Assembly: GCF_900188405.1 (NCBI RefSeq)
Contig: NZ_FZOF01000029.1
Location: 46,342-110,341, forward strand
DNA: 64,000 nucleotides
Source of the DNA: Actinacidiphila glaucinigra
GTDB taxonomy: Bacteria; Actinomycetota; Actinomycetes; Streptomycetales; Streptomycetaceae
Direction of reading: 5' to 3'
The translations under genes and the position numbers were made by a program. This document shows positions 18,379-27,564 of the stretch, one piece after another. The first letter of the stretch is position 1; every line of letters begins with the position of its first letter. The notes under the pieces are model-generated. The model saw only the letters and a list, made by a program, of their open reading frames with translations, did no database searches and was not told the DNA's origin.

Positions 18379-19362
18379 TCAGCGGTTGGTGGACTTCAGT
18401 GCCCGCGCGGTGTAGCGCGCGCCGCTCACCTCCCGGGCCGGGACGGCGGCGCCGAGCGCGGCGAGCTCGTCCTGCGACAGGACGAGGTCGGCGGCAGCGG
18501 CGTTCTCCTCGAGGTACTTCCGCCGCTTGGTGCCGGGGATGGCGACGGCCCCCTGGGCGTTGACCCAGGCGAGCGCGACCTGTCCCGGTGTCGCGCCGCG
18601 TGCCTGCGCGATCTGCCGTACCCGCTCCACCAGGACGAGGTTCGCGGCGATGTTCTCCGGCGAGAAGCGGGGCAGCCCGCGCCGCGCGTCGTCCGGCGCC
18701 AGGTCGTCGACGCTGCGGATCGCTCCGCTGAGGAAGCCGCGGCCCATGGGCGAGGAGGCGACCAGGCCGATGCCCAGTTCGTCCATCGTCGCCTTGCGGC
18801 CGTTGTCCAGCAGGTCCTGCGTGAACAGCGACATCTCCGACTGGACCGCGGTCAGGGGGTGGACGGCGTGGGCCCGGCGGATGGTCTCCGAGGAGACCTC
18901 GGACAGCCCGATGCAGCGGACCTTGCCCGCGGTGACCAGCTCGGCCATCGCGCCGATGGTGTCCTCGACGGGTGTGCCGGGATCGACCCGGTGCATGTAG
19001 TAGAGGTCGATCACATCGGTGCCCAGGTGGCGCAGCGAACGCTCCACGGCCCGGCGGATGTGCTCCGGCCGCCCGTCCAGCGGGCCGGGCGTGCCGTCGT
19101 CGGCGAAGTCGAGGCCGAACTTCGTCGCCAGGATGATCTCGTCCCGGCGGTGCCCCAGCGCGCGGGCGATCAGCTTCTCGTTCTCGAAGGGGCCGTAGGA
19201 CTCGGCCGTGTCGATGAACGTCACGCCCAGGTCCACCGCGCGGTTGAGCGTGATCACGGATTCCCGCTCGTCGCCCGCCCCGTAGTCCACGCTCATCCCC
19301 ATCGCACCCAGGCCCTGCACCGGTACGCGCAGTCCCTGACCGCCGAGGTCCACCGTCCGCAT
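18379..19362 (-). CDS. Aldo/keto reductase
   Basis: A 327-residue NADPH-dependent aldo/keto reductase of the YajO/perakine-reductase type. The catalytic tetrad is recognisable: Asp in FIDTAESYGP, Tyr in the same segment, Lys in ILATKFGL, and His in DLYYMHRVDP. The ATG at 19362 has a GAGGGA ribosome site. It stands alone, convergent with phoD across a strong terminator. It probably reduces small aldehydes or ketones in the cytoplasm. No clue to the specific substrate. Confidence 0.92.
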   Translation of the reverse strand: MRTVDLGGQGLRVPVQGLGAMGMSVDYGAGDERESVITLNRAVDLGVTFIDTAESYGPFENEKLIARALGHRRDEIILATKFGLDFADDGTPGPLDGRPEHIRRAVERSLRHLGTDVIDLYYMHRVDPGTPVEDTIGAMAELVTAGKVRCIGLSEVSSETIRRAHAVHPLTAVQSEMSLFTQDLLDNGRKATMDELGIGLVASSPMGRGFLSGAIRSVDDLAPDDARRGLPRFSPENIAANLVLVERVRQIAQARGATPGQVALAWVNAQGAVAIPGTKRRKYLEENAAAADLVLSQDELAALGAAVPAREVSGARYTARALKSTNR

Positions 19363-19509
19363 CGAGAATCCCTCTTCCAGTCGTGTCGATCCGCCGCCGC
19401 GGTGCGCCGCGGCGCACGGGCGGTCGTCCCCCGCAACCATGACCGGCCGGCCCCCGTGTCCGTGACACCGGTGCGGACTCGGGCTGCGGCGCCTGGCGGG
19501 AGCGGGCGG

Positions 19510-20610
19510 CTAGGTGTTCCGGATGGCCTCCACCAGGCCCGCGACGAGGGCGGCCCGGTCGGCCATGGTGTCGACGACCACGTACTCGTGGTCGGCGTGC
19601 GCCCCGCCCCCGACGGCTCCGAGGCCGTCGAGGGTCGGCACGCCCAGCGCGGCGGTGAAGTTGCCGTCGCTGCCGCCGCCCACCGCCCTGCCCTCGATGC
19701 CGGGGCGCAACCGCCGCGCCAGGGCGAAGAGTCCGGCGGAGGCCGACTCCGGCATCGGGGGCCGCCGGACGCCGCCGCGGACCGAGATGCCCGCTCCCTC
19801 GACGTGCGGGGTCAGGGCGGCGAACCCGGCTTCGACGCGGTCCTTCTCCTCGGCCGTCGCGACCCGTACGTCGGCGACGACGGTCGCGCGGGCGGGCACC
19901 ACGTTGTCGACGGTGCCCGCCGACGCCACCGTCGGGGTGACGGTCGTACCGGCCTCGGGCCGGCCGAGCGCCGCGACGGCCAGTACCTGGTGCGCGGCCT
20001 CGACGAGCGCGTTGACCCCGGCCTCGGGCTCCAGTCCGGCGTGCGAGGCCCGGCCCGTGACGGTGACCTCGAACGTGCCGCACCCCTTGCGGCCCGTCTT
20101 CAGCGCCCCGCCCTCGGCGGCGCCCTCGAAGACGAGTACGGCACCGCAGGCGAGGGCCCGCTCCTCGATGAGGGCCCGCGAATGCGGGGAGCCGACCTCC
20201 TCGTCGGACGTCACGAGGATCTCGACGCCCGACCGGTCCTCCAGCAGAGCGACGCCGTGGACGGCCTGGACGAGACCGCCCAGCATGTCGAAGACGCCGG
20301 GGCCGGTGACACGGCCGCCGGCGACGGTGAACGGGCGCCGGGCGAGGGTGCCGAGCGGGAACACGGTGTCGTGGTGCCCCAGGATCAGCACCCGCGGGTC
20401 GCCCCCGCCCGACCAGCGAACATGCGGCCCGCCCGGGCTCTCCACGCAGACGGCCTGACCGCCGAGACGCCTTTCGAGGACACCGGCGGCGGCCTTGGCG
20501 GACGCCGTCAGAGCGTCGACGTCACGGGACGGGGACTCGACCTCGACGAGCGTCCTGAGGTCCTCGATCATCGCGTCGACACTCACCGGGCCGGTCATGT
20601 GCATCGTCAT
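19510..20610 (-). CDS. M20-family metallopeptidase (carboxypeptidase G2-like)
   Basis: A 366-residue zinc exopeptidase. The metal site is visible: His80 and Asp81 (GHHDTV), Asp108 (FDMLGG), and the Glu pair at 137-138 (TSDEEVGS). The dimerisation-domain histidine is in GRASHAGLEPEAG, and the late GGGSDGN segment is typical of the glutamate carboxypeptidase group. FDMLGG replaces the more usual DMKGG, a mild deviation. There is no signal peptide, so it is cytoplasmic. It probably removes a C-terminal residue or an N-acyl group. Confidence 0.9.
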   Translation of the reverse strand: MTMHMTGPVSVDAMIEDLRTLVEVESPSRDVDALTASAKAAAGVLERRLGGQAVCVESPGGPHVRWSGGGDPRVLILGHHDTVFPLGTLARRPFTVAGGRVTGPGVFDMLGGLVQAVHGVALLEDRSGVEILVTSDEEVGSPHSRALIEERALACGAVLVFEGAAEGGALKTGRKGCGTFEVTVTGRASHAGLEPEAGVNALVEAAHQVLAVAALGRPEAGTTVTPTVASAGTVDNVVPARATVVADVRVATAEEKDRVEAGFAALTPHVEGAGISVRGGVRRPPMPESASAGLFALARRLRPGIEGRAVGGGSDGNFTAALGVPTLDGLGAVGGGAHADHEYVVVDTMADRAALVAGLVEAIRNT

Positions 20611-20650
20611 GCCGCCAGGCTACTGAGCGGGCGGCCGCGCGCGCCCGGAC

Positions 20651-21244
20651 TCAGCCACCGGCCTCGCGGGCCGCGCGCTCGACCCGGCCGCGGTACTCCT
20701 CCCACCATGCGCCGTCGCCCGGCGGGATGCTGTCGTTGCCCTGCAGGAAGCCGGTGCTGCCGTCGATGAGCTCGCGGAGGATGTCGGCGTGGCCGGCGTG
20801 CCTCTGGGTGTCCGCGATCACGCGCACCAGCACATGGTTCAGGGTCACCGCCCGCCGGTCCTCCGGCCACCAGGGGACGTTGCCGACCGCGTCCAGCGGC
20901 AGCGCCTCGATCGTGGCGTTCGCGTGCTCCCAGGCACGGCGGTACAGCCCGGTGATCTCCTCGCGCGACTCGTCCGCGGTGGCCCACATGTCGGCGTTGG
21001 CCTCCGCGTCCTCCCGGTACCAGGAGGGCCGCGCGTCCCCGAAGAACGGCCGCCCGAAGGTGTCGCCCAGGTAGCCCAGCTCCACACCGGCGACATGCTT
21101 GACCAGCCCCAGGAGATTGGTCCCCGTGGGCGTCAGGGGGCGGCGGACGTCGTACTCGGAGAGCCCCTCCATCTTCCACAGCAGGGTCTCCCGCGCGTCC
21201 TGCAGGTACCGGAGGAGATCCGCCTTGGGATTCGGTTCGATCAT
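20651..21244 (-). CDS. DinB-fold protein, putative mycothiol-dependent enzyme
   Basis: A 197-residue DinB/YfiT four-helix protein. Metal ligands are expected from the His in LLGLVKHVAGVELGYL and the pair in RHAGHADILREL, and the C-terminus WWEEYRGRVERAA is typical of actinobacterial members. Family members often use mycothiol as a thiol cofactor, which fits the mycothione reductase at 51975-53330. The ATG at 21244 begins MIEPNPKADLLRYL. It lies 40 bp upstream of the peptidase on the same strand and may be co-transcribed. Reaction unknown. Confidence 0.85.
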   Translation of the reverse strand: MIEPNPKADLLRYLQDARETLLWKMEGLSEYDVRRPLTPTGTNLLGLVKHVAGVELGYLGDTFGRPFFGDARPSWYREDAEANADMWATADESREEITGLYRRAWEHANATIEALPLDAVGNVPWWPEDRRAVTLNHVLVRVIADTQRHAGHADILRELIDGSTGFLQGNDSIPPGDGAWWEEYRGRVERAAREAGG

Positions 21245-21433
21245 GCAGGGCAGTCTCCCACCCGCCACCGACAGCGGCCCCGCGCACGGGCGGTCGCGGG
21301 CGCGCGGGCCGGCCGGGGCGAGGGCACGGGTCGGTCTGCCTTTCACCCGCCGCTCCCCGGGAGTTCGCGTGGACGATCTTCGGCCGGGTCAGGGTCGAAC
21401 CCTGCCCTGTCACCGGATCGACCGAGGGAACCC

Positions 21434-22381
21434 ATGCGCGCACGGACCAAGATCGCTTCAGCCGCGGCAGCCTGCCTGGCGGCGGCGGCACTCATGGCGG
21501 CCACCGGCCTCGGATCCGCCGAGGCCTCGACCCCGGCGGTCGCGAAGGCGGCCGTCGCGGCCCCCGCGGAGTACACGGCCGAACTCCGCCACACCTTCGC
21601 CGCCTTCGACGCGCGGCAGGGTGTCGCCGTCGACCGGAAGTACTTCTACGCCGTCAACAACCAGACCATCACCAAGCACGACAAGGAGACCGGCGAACCG
21701 CTCCTGCAGTTCGTCGGCGACCCAGACGGCCCGATCATCCACATGGACAGCGCCACCGTGGTCGGTGACAAGCTGTACGCGGCCACCTCGAACTACAACA
21801 TCACGCCCGAGAAGAGCTCCGTCGAGGTGTTCGACACCCGGACGATGAAGCACATCGACACCTTCAGCTTCGGCATCGACCGCGGCTCGCTGACCTGGCT
21901 GGACCGGCACGACGGGGCGTGGTGGGCGGCCTTCGCCAACTACGACAAGCCCCCGGCGGGCTCGACGGAGCCGTACGGCGGTACCGACAACACCCAGATC
22001 GTCAAACTCGACGACCGGTTCCGGGTCGTGGAGGCCTGGACGCTGCCGCAGGAACTCCTCGACAGGGTCCGGCCGATGAGCAACTCCGGCGGTTCGTGGG
22101 GCCCCGACGGCCGGCTGTGGATCACCGGCCACGACTACGACGAGGCGTACGTGATGGACGTCCCGTCCGAGGCCTCGGACCTGCGCTGGGTGGCGACCGT
22201 CAAGCTGCCCGACGTCGAGGGCCAGGCCATCGCCTGGGACCGCTCCGGCAGGACCCCCGAGCTGTGGACCATCAAGCGCTCCACCGAGCAGGTGCTGGTC
22301 TTCAAGGCCCCCTACGCCTCGATCGAGGACCCGGACACCCGCCAGTGGAAGGTCGTCGGCCCGGGCCACTTCGTGGAGTGA
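21434..22381 (+). CDS. Secreted beta-propeller-like protein
   Basis: A 315-residue exported protein. The N-terminus MRARTKIASAAAACLAAAAL is a Sec signal peptide with likely cleavage near SAEASTPA (about residue 33). The mature part shows repeating strand motifs (KYFYAVNNQTITKHDKETG, KLYAATSNYN, LWITGHDYDEAYVMDVPS) typical of a WD40/SMP-30-like propeller. The ATG has a GAGGGA ribosome site. There are no catalytic residues I can assign and no partner gene. It could bind cell-wall or extracellular ligands. Confidence 0.78.
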   Translation: MRARTKIASAAAACLAAAALMAATGLGSAEASTPAVAKAAVAAPAEYTAELRHTFAAFDARQGVAVDRKYFYAVNNQTITKHDKETGEPLLQFVGDPDGPIIHMDSATVVGDKLYAATSNYNITPEKSSVEVFDTRTMKHIDTFSFGIDRGSLTWLDRHDGAWWAAFANYDKPPAGSTEPYGGTDNTQIVKLDDRFRVVEAWTLPQELLDRVRPMSNSGGSWGPDGRLWITGHDYDEAYVMDVPSEASDLRWVATVKLPDVEGQAIAWDRSGRTPELWTIKRSTEQVLVFKAPYASIEDPDTRQWKVVGPGHFVE

Positions 22382-22391
22382 CCCTCCGCGC

Positions 22392-22432
22392 GTCCGCCGG
22401 GCGCCGTGGAGTACCCACGCCGCCCGGCGGAC
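22392..22432. terminator. Hairpin terminator after propeller gene
   Basis: A 12-bp perfect outer stem GTCCGCCGGGCG / CGCCCGGCGGAC with an inner GTGG/CCAC pair, 11 bp after the stop of the secreted propeller gene. Confidence 0.8.
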
Positions 22433-22505
22433 GCCTCCGCATGGCCGGACATGCGCGTGCCCGACCTTGCTTGCGGCTGACAGGGTCACCTGCGAGAGTC
22501 ACGCC

Positions 22506-23036
22506 GTGGCCGTAGTCGTCGGGGACAGGAGCAGGTTCGCCGCCGAGGTCGGCGAGTGGGACCACGGGCTGCGCCGAGTGGACCTGTGGGCTGCCGGGCA
22601 GTGGCTTACCTGCGACGACAACATGGCTTTCGTCAAGCAGTTCCGGCTCGCCGTACTGGACACGGCCATGTGGCTGCGCTCCGGTCAGGTCTCTCCGCCG
22701 CCGTTCGACGGCCAGTCGCCGGCAGCCGCACACCGGCACCTCATGCTCCACGCCGGGGATGACGACGAGACCGAAGCCGAATACGAGCTGCGCAGCCGGT
22801 TCTCGACACTGCACTGGGGCCCCACGACGGACAACGTGACGGCCCACCTCTTCCGCGACGGGGACCGCTTGGCGATCACGCTGCAGTTCCGGCGAGAGGA
22901 TCACCTGCGCAGGCATCCCGAGCACGCGGGCGAGATCTTCGTGGCCGAGATCGCGGCTGCGGAGTTGGTCGGGGTCCTTGAGGACCTTGTGGCCGTCCTC
23001 GACGGTCGACAGAACCAACCGCCCGCCACCAGCTGA
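22506..23036 (+). CDS. Hypothetical protein
   Basis: A 176-residue cytoplasmic protein with no recognised domain. Features include a Trp-rich N-terminal half (GEWDHGLRRVDLWAAGQWLT) and an acidic stretch AGDDDETEAEYELRSRF near residue 80. The GTG at 22506 is chosen because coding bias begins there; an upstream start at 22467 is possible. Its last 14 codons (VLDGRQNQPPATS plus stop) reappear as an orphan fragment at 32026-32067, which shows that the neighbouring module was copied from here. Confidence 0.6.
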   Translation: MAVVVGDRSRFAAEVGEWDHGLRRVDLWAAGQWLTCDDNMAFVKQFRLAVLDTAMWLRSGQVSPPPFDGQSPAAAHRHLMLHAGDDDETEAEYELRSRFSTLHWGPTTDNVTAHLFRDGDRLAITLQFRREDHLRRHPEHAGEIFVAEIAAAELVGVLEDLVAVLDGRQNQPPATS

Positions 23037-23131
23037 CGAGCCGTCGCCGCAGCGCACGCTGCCGGCGAAGTGATCGTGCCGCGGACCCCGGAGGTGCCGG
23101 CGGCGCCCGGATCGGCCCTGCCGGCCTCCCA

Positions 23132-23196
23132 TCCATTTCCTGCGCACACAGGCATAGCGGGGGGCCGGTGCGGACGTCATCAAGAGCAGCGAGCCC
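23132..23196 (+). promoter_or_regulatory. Leader conserved between the two sigma modules (copy A)
   Basis: This stretch, starting TCCATTTCCTGCGC and ending near GTCATCAAG, is almost identical to 32092-32157, while the sequence just before it differs between copies. It contains CGTCAT, which could be an ECF -10 element. Selective conservation suggests a promoter used by both modules, perhaps autoregulated. Confidence 0.5.
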
Positions 23197-23233
23197 GCTC
23201 AGGAAGATCTCAGAGCAACTAGAGAAGGTGGCG

Positions 23234-23800
23234 ATGGATGCCGAGGCCCAGGAAAACTTCAGGGACTTCGTGGAAAGCAGATCGTCCGCGCTGCTGAAGA
23301 CCGCAGTCCTGCTCAGCGGCGGCGACCGGCACGCGGGCGAAGACCTCCTGCAAAACGCGCTGATCAAGGCCGCGGGACGCTGGCACCGCATCGAGGAGCC
23401 CGAAGCATACGTCCGTCAGATCCTCTACCGCCAGCAGGTGAGCCGCTGGCGGCTGAAGTGGCCGCGACGCGAACTGAGCGTGCCCGAGCCGCTGGAAAAC
23501 CCCGCGCGCCACGGCACCGACGACGGACCCGGCGCGGCCGACCTGCGCATCGTCATGCGCGCAGCCCTCGCCCGACTCACCGCCCGTCAGCGCACCGTCC
23601 TGGTCCTGCGCTACTTCGAAGACCTCCCCGAGGCCGACGTCGCCCGGATACTGGGCTGCTCGGTCGGCACAGTGCGCTCCACCACACACCGCTCCCTGGC
23701 CCGGCTACGAGAACTGGCCCCCGAACTGGCCGCACTCGGCCCCGCGGACGCCGAGCACCAGCCGTCCCGTGACTACTCGACTGTGGAGGTGCGTCCGTGA
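23234..23800 (+). CDS. SigE-family ECF RNA polymerase sigma factor, copy A
   Basis: A 188-residue ECF sigma factor. Region 2 covers about 5-75 (LLKTAVLLSGGDRHAGEDLL, then YVRQILYRQQVSRWR). Region 4 covers about 110-165 (LTARQRTVLVLRYFEDLPEA, then ILGCSVGTVRSTTHRSLARL). It directs RNA polymerase to a small stress or envelope regulon. The ATG follows GAAGGTGG, and the stop overlaps the propeller gene by 4 bp (GTGA), so the neighbour is its probable membrane regulator. It differs from copy B at 11 of 188 residues by my count, none in the region 4 recognition helix except Val/Ile and nearby substitutions. Confidence 0.92.
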   Translation: MDAEAQENFRDFVESRSSALLKTAVLLSGGDRHAGEDLLQNALIKAAGRWHRIEEPEAYVRQILYRQQVSRWRLKWPRRELSVPEPLENPARHGTDDGPGAADLRIVMRAALARLTARQRTVLVLRYFEDLPEADVARILGCSVGTVRSTTHRSLARLRELAPELAALGPADAEHQPSRDYSTVEVRP

Positions 23801-25017
23801 ACGTCGACGAACTGGTGCGCGACTCCCTGCGCGAGCAGGCCGCCGAACAGCCGGCACTGGGGCCCGGCTTCGCCGATCGGGTACTGACGGTCCGACGCCG
23901 CCGCCGGACCCGGGCACTGGCGTCCGCCGCCACGGCCACCGCCGCCGTGGTCGCCATCGCGGTGGCCGTCCCGCTCCTGAACATCGGCAACGACGACGCA
24001 CGCCTCGCGAGCAGAACAAACCGGAACGGCATCCTCGCCCATCCGGACCAGACGCCGCCGCGCGACATGATCGCCGCGGGAGATCTCGCACTTGGCGCCT
24101 ACTACACCTGGGAGACCGACGCCCATGGTGCCGCCGTCCGCGCCTACCGGATCCTCGACCCGAAGACCGGCACCTACGTGAAGACGAGCAAGTGGTCCGT
24201 CGTCGACATCGCTCCCGGCCTGCGGACCGCCGCCGTCCTGGAAAGAAACCTGCCCGCCAAACGGATCGGCCTGCTCGACCTGCGCACCGGCGAGGTCGAG
24301 CGCTGGATCCCGGTCGACCGCGGCGTCGCCAGCGTCGAGTTCTCCCCCGACGGCAGCAAACTCCTCGCGACGACGTACGGCAAGAATCCGCAACTGCGGG
24401 TCAAGTCGCGCTCCGACACCGACGGCGACGGCGAAGGGGACTGGGAGTCACCGCCGGGCAAGCCGAGCAGCCGGACCGGCTTCTACATCCTGGACGTGGC
24501 CTCCGGGAAGGGATCCTGGAGCGAGGTCACCGACGTCGGCAGGGGCGGCGGGCCCGAGGACTGCGTCTTCAACCACGACGGAAGGCTGGTCTACTGCGGG
24601 ACCACCTCAAGTCCTTTCCGGCAGTACTACGACTTCGCCGGTGATGAGGTCGCCGCGCCCGCGAACGAGGTTCAAGCGGAGCGGTACCGCGGCGTGGGGC
24701 TGTCCCCGGACGGCAAGCTCTTCGGGGGCCTCTCAGGGGGCACCATGTCGAAAAGCTACACGAAGACGCACACCGAGCTTCTCGACGCCTACACCGGCAA
24801 GAAGGTCACCACGGTGCCCGGGAGACAACTTCTCGCCTGGGTCGACAACAAGCGTCTGATCGCCCTGGACCTCACACCGGGCCCGGGCTCGGACGGTTCC
24901 GTCAGCCGGCTCGTGCTCGTCACGATCGGCAGCGACAAGGTCGTACCGCTCAGCGGTATCACCAAGGGATTCGACGGTGCGGCCGGGTACTGGACGCCGG
25001 TCTTCGCCGAACGCTGA
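23797..25017 (+). CDS. Membrane propeller protein, putative anti-sigma sensor, copy A
   Basis: A 406-residue protein. A cytoplasmic N-terminus of about 40 residues ends in the basic VRRRRRTRALA, followed by one transmembrane helix (about 42-62) and a long extracytoplasmic part with TolB/WD40-like strand motifs (VASVEFSPDGSKLLATTYG, RLVYCGTTSSP). Near residue 208 lies DTDGDGEGD, which fits a DxDGDGxxD calcium-binding loop. Overlap with the sigma gene and topology suggest a signal-responsive anti-sigma factor, but the short cytoplasmic part lacks a recognised zinc anti-sigma motif, so this role is inferred. Confidence 0.8.
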   Translation: MNVDELVRDSLREQAAEQPALGPGFADRVLTVRRRRRTRALASAATATAAVVAIAVAVPLLNIGNDDARLASRTNRNGILAHPDQTPPRDMIAAGDLALGAYYTWETDAHGAAVRAYRILDPKTGTYVKTSKWSVVDIAPGLRTAAVLERNLPAKRIGLLDLRTGEVERWIPVDRGVASVEFSPDGSKLLATTYGKNPQLRVKSRSDTDGDGEGDWESPPGKPSSRTGFYILDVASGKGSWSEVTDVGRGGGPEDCVFNHDGRLVYCGTTSSPFRQYYDFAGDEVAAPANEVQAERYRGVGLSPDGKLFGGLSGGTMSKSYTKTHTELLDAYTGKKVTTVPGRQLLAWVDNKRLIALDLTPGPGSDGSVSRLVLVTIGSDKVVPLSGITKGFDGAAGYWTPVFAER

Positions 25018-25023
25018 TCGGCA

Positions 25024-25051
25024 GCCCGTCGGCCCCTCCCGGCCGGCGGGC
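25024..25051 (+). terminator. Terminator of sigma/propeller module A
   Basis: An 11-bp stem GCCCGTCGGCC / GGCCGGCGGGC with one G-T wobble and a 6-base loop, 6 bp after the stop. The same hairpin follows copy B at 33994-34021. Confidence 0.8.
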
Positions 25052-25267
25052 CCCCGGTGTACGAACCGGGCCCACGGGCAGCCCTGGCAGTACCTTCGGC
25101 GCGACCGCACCGGAAGTACGCACCGCAGACGTTCAAGCGTTTCGCGCTGCGGGACCGCTCTCGATCCGCTGAAACGCGTTGTAGTCTGCGATACGGCCCG
25201 GGACAGGTCGTTTTGCGGCTGGGTGAAGCACAGGAGTGACCGCCCGCTCACCGTGAGCAGGAGTTCC

Positions 25268-25825
25268 ATGTCCGACCGCAGTACGACCCGCCCCGCGACG
25301 GGCCCGCTCACGTACGGCCCCGCCGGCGCGACGCGACCCGCGGAGGAGCGCTGGTCGGCGGAGGGCACAGGTCTGCGCCCCTTCTCCTGCACCGTCGTCA
25401 TCGGACACGGGGACGCAGACTGGCGCGCCGCGGCTGACGCCGTTCTGCACTGGGGTGTCAAGCGGCGAAGCGGCTTCGCCGTCATGGCCTGTGGCAGTGC
25501 CGGGGAGCAGGTCGCCGCGGGAGCCGAATACAGGATCACGGCAGGATTCGGCCCATTCGCGGTCCGGGAACCGGTGCGGGTGGTGGCCGTGGTCGACAGG
25601 CCCGACCGTTGCGGCTTTGCCTACGGGACCCTGCCCGGGCATCCCGTCTGCGGCGAGGAGGCTTTCGTCGTCCACCGCTCTGCGGACGGCACGGTCGCGC
25701 TGACGATCCGCTCCCTGACCCGTGCCGCTCCACACGGTCCGTGGCGCATCCTGTTCCCGGCACTGCTCTTGGCTCAGCGATTCTTCCGGCGCCGTTATCG
25801 GCGTGCTCTGATGGCGCCACTGTGA
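25268..25825 (+). CDS. DUF1990 family protein
   Basis: A 185-residue cytoplasmic protein of the DUF1990 family, common in actinomycetes and related to START-like lipid-binding folds. Typical segments are LTYGPAGATRP, WRAAADAVLHWGVKRRSGF and GFAYGTLPGHPVCGEEAFVV, with a basic C-terminus RRRYRRALMAPL. The ATG at 25268 follows AGCAGGAG. The 250 bp before it hold no gene. Function unknown. It is not obviously linked to the sigma module upstream, which has its own terminator. Confidence 0.85.
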   Translation: MSDRSTTRPATGPLTYGPAGATRPAEERWSAEGTGLRPFSCTVVIGHGDADWRAAADAVLHWGVKRRSGFAVMACGSAGEQVAAGAEYRITAGFGPFAVREPVRVVAVVDRPDRCGFAYGTLPGHPVCGEEAFVVHRSADGTVALTIRSLTRAAPHGPWRILFPALLLAQRFFRRRYRRALMAPL

Positions 25826-25996
25826 ATCCCGGTGATCGACCGGGCGTCTCGGGAGGCCCCTACCCATGCGGGTCGCCCGGCGGCCGGTGCACCGAAGTCT
25901 CGGCTCCCGGGGAATCCGGTCCCCGACGTCGCCGGGCGTTGTCGCAAGCACCTCGTACCGAGGTTGTGGAACGTGGTCCAGCGCAAGCCCGTCAGC

Positions 25997-27178
25997 TCAC
26001 CGCACGCGGGTACCGGCGCGGAAGACCGCCCGTACGTCGAGGACGGCCGACGGGTCGTGCGCGAGGTCACCGTCGACGACGAGAAGGTCGGCGTCGGCGC
26101 CGGCGGAGATGCGGCCCTTGCGGCCCTCCACGCGGCACAGGCGGGCCGCCGAGCTGGTCATGGACCTGAGCGCATCCAGCGGGGCGACGCCCAGTCCGGC
26201 GAGGTTGGCCACGCCGTGCGGGAGGACGTTGTGGGGCTTCGCGGGCCCGATACCGGCGTCCGATCCGATGACGACGTTGGCGCCGTGCTTGTGCAGGTTG
26301 CCGTAGGCGTCCATGACGGCGCTGAGGTAGTCGGCCTGACGCTTGGGCAGCCGCTCGACTTCTTCGGGGTCCAGCCCCAGCGTCACGCTGACGAAGGTTC
26401 CCTTCGCCACGATGGCGTCGATGAGGTCGGGGTCGGCGGCGATGCCGTCCGCGGTGAGGAAGGAGACGTGCTCCACGCTGTCGACGCCCGCCTCGACGGC
26501 GTCGCGGATGGCCTGCATGCCGTGGGCATGGGCGGCCACCGGCAGGCCGAGGCGGTGTGCTTCGTCCACGACGGCACGCAAATCGTCCAGGCTGTACTGG
26601 GACGCGTGCGGCGGCACCGAACCGGGCGTCATGTGGCCTCCGCTGGCCATGATCTTGACGACCCCGCAGCCGCGGGCGTGGCGCTCGCGTACGGCGGCGC
26701 GAAGCGCTTCAGTGCCCTCCACCTCGCCGCCGAAGAAGTGGCAGTGGCCGCCCGGTGTGGTCAGCGGAGGACCGGCGGCCAGGATCTCCGGGCCCAGTTC
26801 CGGGTGCACGGACATCTCCTCCACGAGGTCCAGCAGGAGGTAGCCGCGGTCGCCGAGGTCGCGCACGGTGGTGATGCCGGCCTGCAGGGCGGAGCGGGCC
26901 GCGGTCCGCATCTGCGTCAGCAGGTCGCTGTCCGACGTGGAGACCAGGGACGTGACGGGGTCCGTGCCGGCGTCGAAGGCGAGGTGGACGTGTGTGTCGA
27001 TCAGGCCCGGCAGCAGGCAGGCCGAGACGCCGAAGTCGATGACCTCGCTGCCGTCGGCGGGCAGCCCGCCGGTTCGGTCCACGCGCACGATCCGGTCCCC
27101 CGAGACGTACACAGTGGCCGGACCCGACAGGGTGTATCCGTCAAACATCGATCCGGCGTGCAGGGCAAAGGAACGCAA
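25997..27178 (-). CDS. Amidohydrolase-family metal-dependent hydrolase
   Basis: A 393-residue amidohydrolase (imidazolonepropionase/prolidase-like group). The metal motif HVHL sits in LLPGLIDTHVHLAFDAGTD. ITTVRDLGDRGY and GVVKIMASGG (the bridging Lys) follow, then AHAHGMQAIRDAVEAGVDSVEH and the late Asp in VIGSDAGI. It probably cleaves a cyclic amide or a dipeptide-like bond. The TTG at 27178 (LRSFALHAGSMFDG), preceded by GGAGAA, fits the family N-terminus better than the ATG at 27283, whose extra 35 residues are low-complexity. Confidence 0.88.
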   Translation of the reverse strand: MRSFALHAGSMFDGYTLSGPATVYVSGDRIVRVDRTGGLPADGSEVIDFGVSACLLPGLIDTHVHLAFDAGTDPVTSLVSTSDSDLLTQMRTAARSALQAGITTVRDLGDRGYLLLDLVEEMSVHPELGPEILAAGPPLTTPGGHCHFFGGEVEGTEALRAAVRERHARGCGVVKIMASGGHMTPGSVPPHASQYSLDDLRAVVDEAHRLGLPVAAHAHGMQAIRDAVEAGVDSVEHVSFLTADGIAADPDLIDAIVAKGTFVSVTLGLDPEEVERLPKRQADYLSAVMDAYGNLHKHGANVVIGSDAGIGPAKPHNVLPHGVANLAGLGVAPLDALRSMTSSAARLCRVEGRKGRISAGADADLLVVDGDLAHDPSAVLDVRAVFRAGTRVR

Positions 27179-27519
27179 CGGTATTTCTCCGATCGGAAAA
27201 CTTGGGGTGACTCTGTTGTTCGGCGCGTCCGGAGCGGCGCGGGGCTCCGGCCGCGCAGGCGTGACCGACCCGCCGAAATGCACGGAGGCCCACTTCGAAG
27301 GTCCGTCCGCGGGCCCGCCGGCGTATTCGACTCCGGCCGGGAGGACGAGGCAGCCGGCACGAGATCCCCGCCCACGGCCGAGCGGCGACCGACGCGGCCC
27401 GGGCTCGGGGAGGCGGCCCCCATTCGGCGGTCTGGGGGCCGCTGATGTGTCAGGTGGTGCTTCTCCACCCGGGGATTACGGCTGTAACGCGCTCCGCAGA
27501 TGGTGGCGGGCGGGATGAC

Positions 27520-27564
27520 GCGGTCCGCGAGGACCGCCCTCCGCGAGGCGGCTCACGCCGCCTC
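27520..27564 (-). terminator. Two adjacent perfect hairpins after small ORF
   Basis: Hairpin one is GCGGTCC-GCGA-GGACCGC at 27520-27537. Hairpin two is GAGGCGGC-TCAC-GCCGCCTC at 27545-27564 and covers the stop codon of the small minus-strand ORF. Together they look like a terminator for leftward transcription. Confidence 0.6.

Larger units (their letters stand above)
22995..25052 (+). repeat. Duplicated sigma/propeller module, copy A (source copy)
   Basis: About 2.05 kb that recurs at 32026-34022. The unit contains the 3' end of the preceding hypothetical gene, a leader, an ECF sigma gene, a membrane propeller gene and a hairpin terminator. Copy A has the intact upstream gene while copy B has only its last 14 codons, so A is the donor. 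The copies have diverged at many positions, so the event is not recent. Confidence 0.9.

Noticed and set aside
19510..20610. M20 peptidase as inactive because of FDMLGG
   Set aside because: The metal ligands His80, Asp108 and the Glu pair are present; the Lys to Leu change after the Asp is not a ligand change.
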